Source: UBA8437 sp003445035 (GTDB taxonomy: Bacteria > Planctomycetota > Planctomycetia > Planctomycetales > Planctomycetaceae). Taken from it: a stretch of DNA of 26,931 bases. This document shows positions 25,053 to 26,931 of this stretch, piece by piece. Each line of letters opens with the position of its first letter. Position 1 is the first letter of the stretch. Where the stretch lies: NCBI GenBank assembly GCA_937901285.1, contig CALCHI010000233.1, positions 1-26,931 on the forward strand, in the 5' to 3' direction. A program made the position numbers and the translations under genes. The notes beneath the pieces are model-generated. The model was given only the letters and a program-made list of their open reading frames with translations, did no database searches and was not told the DNA's origin.

Positions 25053-25080
25053 TTGCCGAGGGTTGGGCCAGTCCTATGAT
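25053..25080 (+). promoter_or_regulatory. Predicted hisB promoter
   Basis: TTGCCG (25053-25058) and TATGAT (25075-25080) lie 16 bases apart; the -10 matches five of six consensus positions. It sits in the 118-base gap after hisC and 29 bases before the hisB ATG, so hisB may be transcribed independently as well as from the hisC promoter. Confidence 0.4.
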
Positions 25081-25108
25081 GGAGGGGTCCTGGAGAGGAA
25101 GGCAGACG

Positions 25109-25696
25109 ATGGCCCGACGCGCCGAGATTTCGCGGAAGACGCACGAAACCGACATCCGGCTGTCGCTGGATTTGGACGGAAGTGGTGCGTCGGAGGTGCG
25201 TACCGGGATCGGCTTCTTCGATCACATGCTGACCCTGCTGGCCCGTCACGGCCTGTTCGATCTCGAGGTCGCTGCCGATGGTGACATCGAAGTCGATGGA
25301 CACCACACGGTCGAGGACGTGGGGATCTGCCTGGGGCAGGCCCTGGCAGAAGCGCTGGGAGACAAGGAGGGCATCTGTCGTTACGGCGGGCTGGCGTTGC
25401 CGATGGAGGAGACGCTGGTGACGGTGGCCGTGGACCTCTCGGGTCGAGCGTGGTTCGTGCAGCGCGTGACCTACCCGACCGAGAAGATCGGCGAGTTCGA
25501 CACCCAGTTGGTCGAGGTCTTCTGGCAGGCGGTGGCGGCCAATGCGCGGATCAACCTGCACCAGGTGTTGCACCACGGCGACAATTCTCATCACATCGCC
25601 GAGGCACTGTTCAAGGGAACGGCCCGAACTTTGCGTCAAGCCGTGGCCATCGACCCTCGCCAGCATGGGGTGCCCTCGTCGAAGGGCTCGCTCTGA
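25109..25696 (+). CDS. hisB: Imidazoleglycerol-phosphate dehydratase
   Basis: A 195-residue monofunctional HisB, the usual length for the dehydratase without the phosphatase domain found in Escherichia coli. It dehydrates imidazoleglycerol phosphate to imidazole acetol phosphate, the substrate of HisC. The metal-binding repeats are intact: GIGFFDHML, then DGHHTVEDVG, and later LHHGDNSHHIAEALFKG. The ATG at 25109 has a GAGAGGAAGG site ending six bases before it; upstream in-frame ATGs at 24974 and elsewhere overlap hisC or lack such a site. The C-terminus ends in PSSKGSL, a family-typical tail. Confidence 0.96.
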   Translation: MARRAEISRKTHETDIRLSLDLDGSGASEVRTGIGFFDHMLTLLARHGLFDLEVAADGDIEVDGHHTVEDVGICLGQALAEALGDKEGICRYGGLALPMEETLVTVAVDLSGRAWFVQRVTYPTEKIGEFDTQLVEVFWQAVAANARINLHQVLHHGDNSHHIAEALFKGTARTLRQAVAIDPRQHGVPSSKGSL

Positions 25697-25713
25697 TTTT
25701 CGCATCAGCGACC

Positions 25714-25730
25714 TCCACTGGGTGGATTTT
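25714..25730 (+). terminator. Weak intrinsic terminator after hisB
   Basis: TCCAC and GTGGA form a 5-bp stem with a TGG loop, followed by TTTT, 17 bases after the hisB stop. The short stem and short T run make it a modest terminator. A second small hairpin, CTGAT/ATCAG, overlaps the stop codon itself. Confidence 0.4.
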
Positions 25731-25761
25731 CCGACTGGTGAGAATATCGGCTTGGGGTCGG

Positions 25762-25789
25762 TTGAATTCTCTGCGAGAGGGAGTAGGCT
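25762..25789 (+). promoter_or_regulatory. Possible promoter of a structured RNA
   Basis: TTGAAT (25762-25767) and TAGGCT (25784-25789) are 16 bases apart, matching four and three of six consensus positions. A transcript would start near 25796, just before a set of strong helices. The match is weak and is valued mainly for its position. Confidence 0.3.
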
Positions 25790-25795
25790 GTTGCG

Positions 25796-26084
25796 ATTCC
25801 TGTTCGAGTTCGGGTCGTTTTGACCCGGTTCGCCGGGCTCAAGCCGGACTCGAATCTTCCGTCTCGAGGAGTTCTTAGGAGTTCCCGAGGCGGGTGCGGG
25901 GACATCCCTGGACCGTCGGATACTTCACCCGACTCATCCGGACTTGCACCAGTCGGAGCCAACACGGAGGGCCACCCCGGTCGCCTGACCCCGCCGCATG
26001 CTCAGGCATCGGCGACAGCGCCGTGGGCCGGTACGGAGATTGGCGGCTGGTGCTTCCGGGTGCCGGGGGTTGCCCCGTTTTTTT
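25796..26084 (+). ncRNA. Candidate structured non-coding RNA or long leader, unrecognised
   Basis: This gene-free stretch folds by eye into successive helices. First is a three-way junction: TTCGAGT (25803-25809) with ACTCGAA (25848-25854), enclosing CGGGTC/GACCCG and a CCGG/CCGG hairpin. Next is CCGTCTCG (25859-25866) with CGAGGCGG (25886-25893), 8 bp, whose loop contains AGGAGTTC twice. Then GTGC/GCAC (25894-25949) encloses GTCGG/CCGAC. GTCGCC (25980-25985) pairs with GGCGAC (26011-26016), and AGCGCC (26017-26022) pairs with GGC-GCT up to 26048. An intrinsic terminator closes the stretch. It does not show the conserved sequences of RNase P RNA, tmRNA or SRP RNA. GC-rich DNA folds easily, so the ends and the very existence of the RNA are inferred. 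Confidence 0.4.
26064..26084 (+). terminator. Strong intrinsic terminator
   Basis: CGGGG and CCCCG form a 5-bp all-GC stem around a GTTG loop (26064-26077), followed directly by seven T residues (26078-26084). It lies 368 bases after the hisB stop and 200 bases before rplM, so it must end a transcript that covers the non-coding stretch, either read-through from hisB or a separate RNA. Confidence 0.7.
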
Positions 26085-26130
26085 GTTCGGCGGATGGCCG
26101 CGTCCCGGGTCCGACGCGTGGGGCTGGGCG

Positions 26131-26159
26131 TTGATGCCGGTTGGCCGGTTCGCTACGCT
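26131..26159 (+). promoter_or_regulatory. Predicted rplM promoter
   Basis: TTGATG (26131-26136) and TACGCT (26154-26159) are 17 bases apart, with four and three matches to consensus. Its place just after the terminator and before the leader hairpin suits an rplM-rpsI promoter; the start would be near 26166. Confidence 0.35.
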
Positions 26160-26172
26160 GGGATGTTTGCTC

Positions 26173-26201
26173 ACCTGCCTGCCCCGATGGCACCCGCAGG
26201 T
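26173..26201 (+). promoter_or_regulatory. Leader hairpin upstream of rplM
   Basis: ACCTGC (26173-26178) pairs with GCAGGT (26196-26201), and inside it TGCC (26180-26183) pairs with GGCA (26189-26192) around a CCGAT loop. A one-base/three-base internal loop separates the two helices. It would sit at the very 5' end of an rplM leader of about 118 bases. Ribosomal protein operons are often autoregulated through such leader structures; binding by L13 here is inference. Confidence 0.35.
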
Positions 26202-26283
26202 TGACTCACTCCACTTTTCCAACAGTTCTTTGATCGAGGGCAACACCGTGTCCCCGGTACCAATTGGTCCGGCTCGTTCGACA

Positions 26284-26751
26284 ATGGCTCGCAACGAGAC
26301 GGTCACTCACAACTGGTTCGTCGTTGATGCCGGAGGCCACATCGTGGGCCGCCTGGCGACTCAGATCGCCACCGTGTTGATGGGCAAACACCGTCCCGAC
26401 TACACGCCTCACGTCGATACCGGCGATTACGTCGTCGTGTTGAACGCTCACCGGGTTCGGTTCAGCGGCAAGAGCATGGCTCACCAGTCGCACCCGCAGT
26501 TCACCAAGAAGATGCTCAGGAAAACCTACGAGCGTTACACCGGATACCCGAGCGGCCGCAAGTTGACGACCGCCGCGGAGGTGCTCGAGAAGGCTCCCGA
26601 GAGGATCCTGCACGAGGCCGTGCGTCGGATGCTGCCCAAGAGCAAGCTTGGCCGCAAGATGCTCGACAAACTCAAAATCTACTGTGGTGATGAGCACCCC
26701 CACCAGGCTCAGAACCCGCAGTCGTTTCCGGAGTACCTGTTGCCCGGTTAG
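26284..26751 (+). CDS. rplM: 50S ribosomal protein L13
   Basis: A 155-residue L13, a little longer than the 142-residue Escherichia coli protein because of its C-terminus. Family features are WFVVDAGGHIVGRLATQIA, GDYVVVLNAHRVRFSG, HPQFTKKMLRKTYERYTGYPSG, and AVRRMLPKSKLGRKMLDKLKIY followed by HPHQAQNP. L13 is an early assembly protein of the large subunit. The ATG at 26284 gives the expected N-terminus; an in-frame GTG at 26248 would add 12 residues. No clear Shine-Dalgarno is seen. It is followed by the presumed rpsI gene after 69 bases, the usual order. Confidence 0.96.
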   Translation: MARNETVTHNWFVVDAGGHIVGRLATQIATVLMGKHRPDYTPHVDTGDYVVVLNAHRVRFSGKSMAHQSHPQFTKKMLRKTYERYTGYPSGRKLTTAAEVLEKAPERILHEAVRRMLPKSKLGRKMLDKLKIYCGDEHPHQAQNPQSFPEYLLPG

Positions 26752-26820
26752 TCCCGGATTCCGACAAGTCACCATTTCCTGTTCTCCGTCTGTTGGGGCG
26801 GGGACACGAGAGACCTCAAG

Positions 26821-26931
26821 ATGATCTTCGACGACGACACTCCGGAAACCTCTGACGAGGCTGCCGAGGAGGCGACAGAGGCCACCGAAGAAGAGGCCAC
26901 TGAAGAAGAGGCCACTGAAGAAGAGGCCACT
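26821..26931 (+). CDS. rpsI: Start of a probable 30S ribosomal protein S9 gene with acidic repeat extension
   Basis: Only 37 codons are present before the window ends: MIFDDDTPETSDEAAEEATE and then repeats of EEATE. Nothing of the S9 fold is visible; the assignment rests on its position right after rplM, where rpsI almost always lies, and on the impression that planctomycete S9 proteins can carry acidic N-terminal extensions. The start ATG is preceded by a GAGAG stretch. If the gene is not rpsI, it is an unidentified acidic protein. Confidence 0.55.
   Translation, partial: MIFDDDTPETSDEAAEEATEATEEEATEEEATEEEAT
26878..26931 (+). repeat. 15-base in-frame tandem repeat coding for EATEE
   Basis: GAG GCC ACY GAA GAA occurs three full times (26878, 26893, 26908) with a fourth partial copy running off the window end. 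The second and third copies are identical and the first differs by one base, so the array is probably young and may vary in length between strains. Confidence 0.85.

Noticed and set aside
25803..25854. A tRNA-like or tmRNA-like element suggested by GTTCG and the clover-like folding
   Set aside because: Arm lengths, anticodon arm and CCA end do not fit a tRNA, and tmRNA landmarks are absent on both strands.
25875..26306. A 143-codon minus-strand frame across the non-coding stretch before rplM
   Set aside because: No domain, unusual composition and no ribosome-binding site; it overlaps an intrinsic terminator and the start of rplM.

Overview
The window is GC-rich, gene-dense bacterial chromosome and most likely comes from a planctomycete. 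This is an inference from several things seen together. There are three large membrane-anchored FG-GAP/VCBS proteins with ASPIC/UnbV ends. The Rieske protein has a long Ala/Pro/Glu-rich N-terminus carrying copies of an ILAMARSQD motif. The presumed ribosomal protein S9 has an acidic N-terminal extension. There are also many exported esterase-like proteins and an MsbA-like exporter with a long loop. Every gene found is an ordinary chromosomal gene. No tRNA, rRNA, insertion sequence, phage gene or CRISPR array was seen.

Layout. Bases 1-1487 (minus) hold a Rieske protein gene followed by the start of cytochrome b, part of a bc-type quinol-oxidising complex. Bases 1781-3750 (plus) hold a D-glutamate-cyclase-like protein and an exported esterase. 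Bases 3719-10841 (minus) form a co-directional run: MFS transporter, amidase (joined by a TGATG overlap), ABC exporter, and a FG-GAP/ASPIC protein interrupted by one in-frame TGA. Bases 10995-19057 (plus) hold a sodium:solute symporter, an HpcH/HpaI-type aldolase and two tandem FG-GAP/ASPIC proteins. Bases 19054-23727 (minus) hold two alpha/beta hydrolases joined by ATGA, then a sugar isomerase-like TIM barrel protein with xseA and xseB. Bases 23908-25696 (plus) hold hisC and hisB. A 587-base gene-free stretch follows, then rplM and the start of a gene that by position is rpsI.

The most striking signal is in the minus-strand FG-GAP gene at 3719-6100. The frame is open for 591 codons, meets one TGA at 4327-4325, and continues in the same frame for another 201 codons that include the whole ASPIC/UnbV domain. 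Just after the TGA the mRNA can form a 6-bp GC-rich hairpin with a CGUGUC loop, placed where a bacterial SECIS element lies. The local peptide would be DG-U-R-C-V-W. This is a good candidate for an extracytoplasmic selenoprotein.

The second signal is the gene-free stretch between hisB and rplM. Its centre (about 25796-26084) has a promoter-like start, a chain of strong helices including a three-way junction, and a textbook intrinsic terminator with seven T residues. This suggests an unrecognised structured RNA of about 290 nt. A separate promoter and a two-part leader hairpin then precede rplM.
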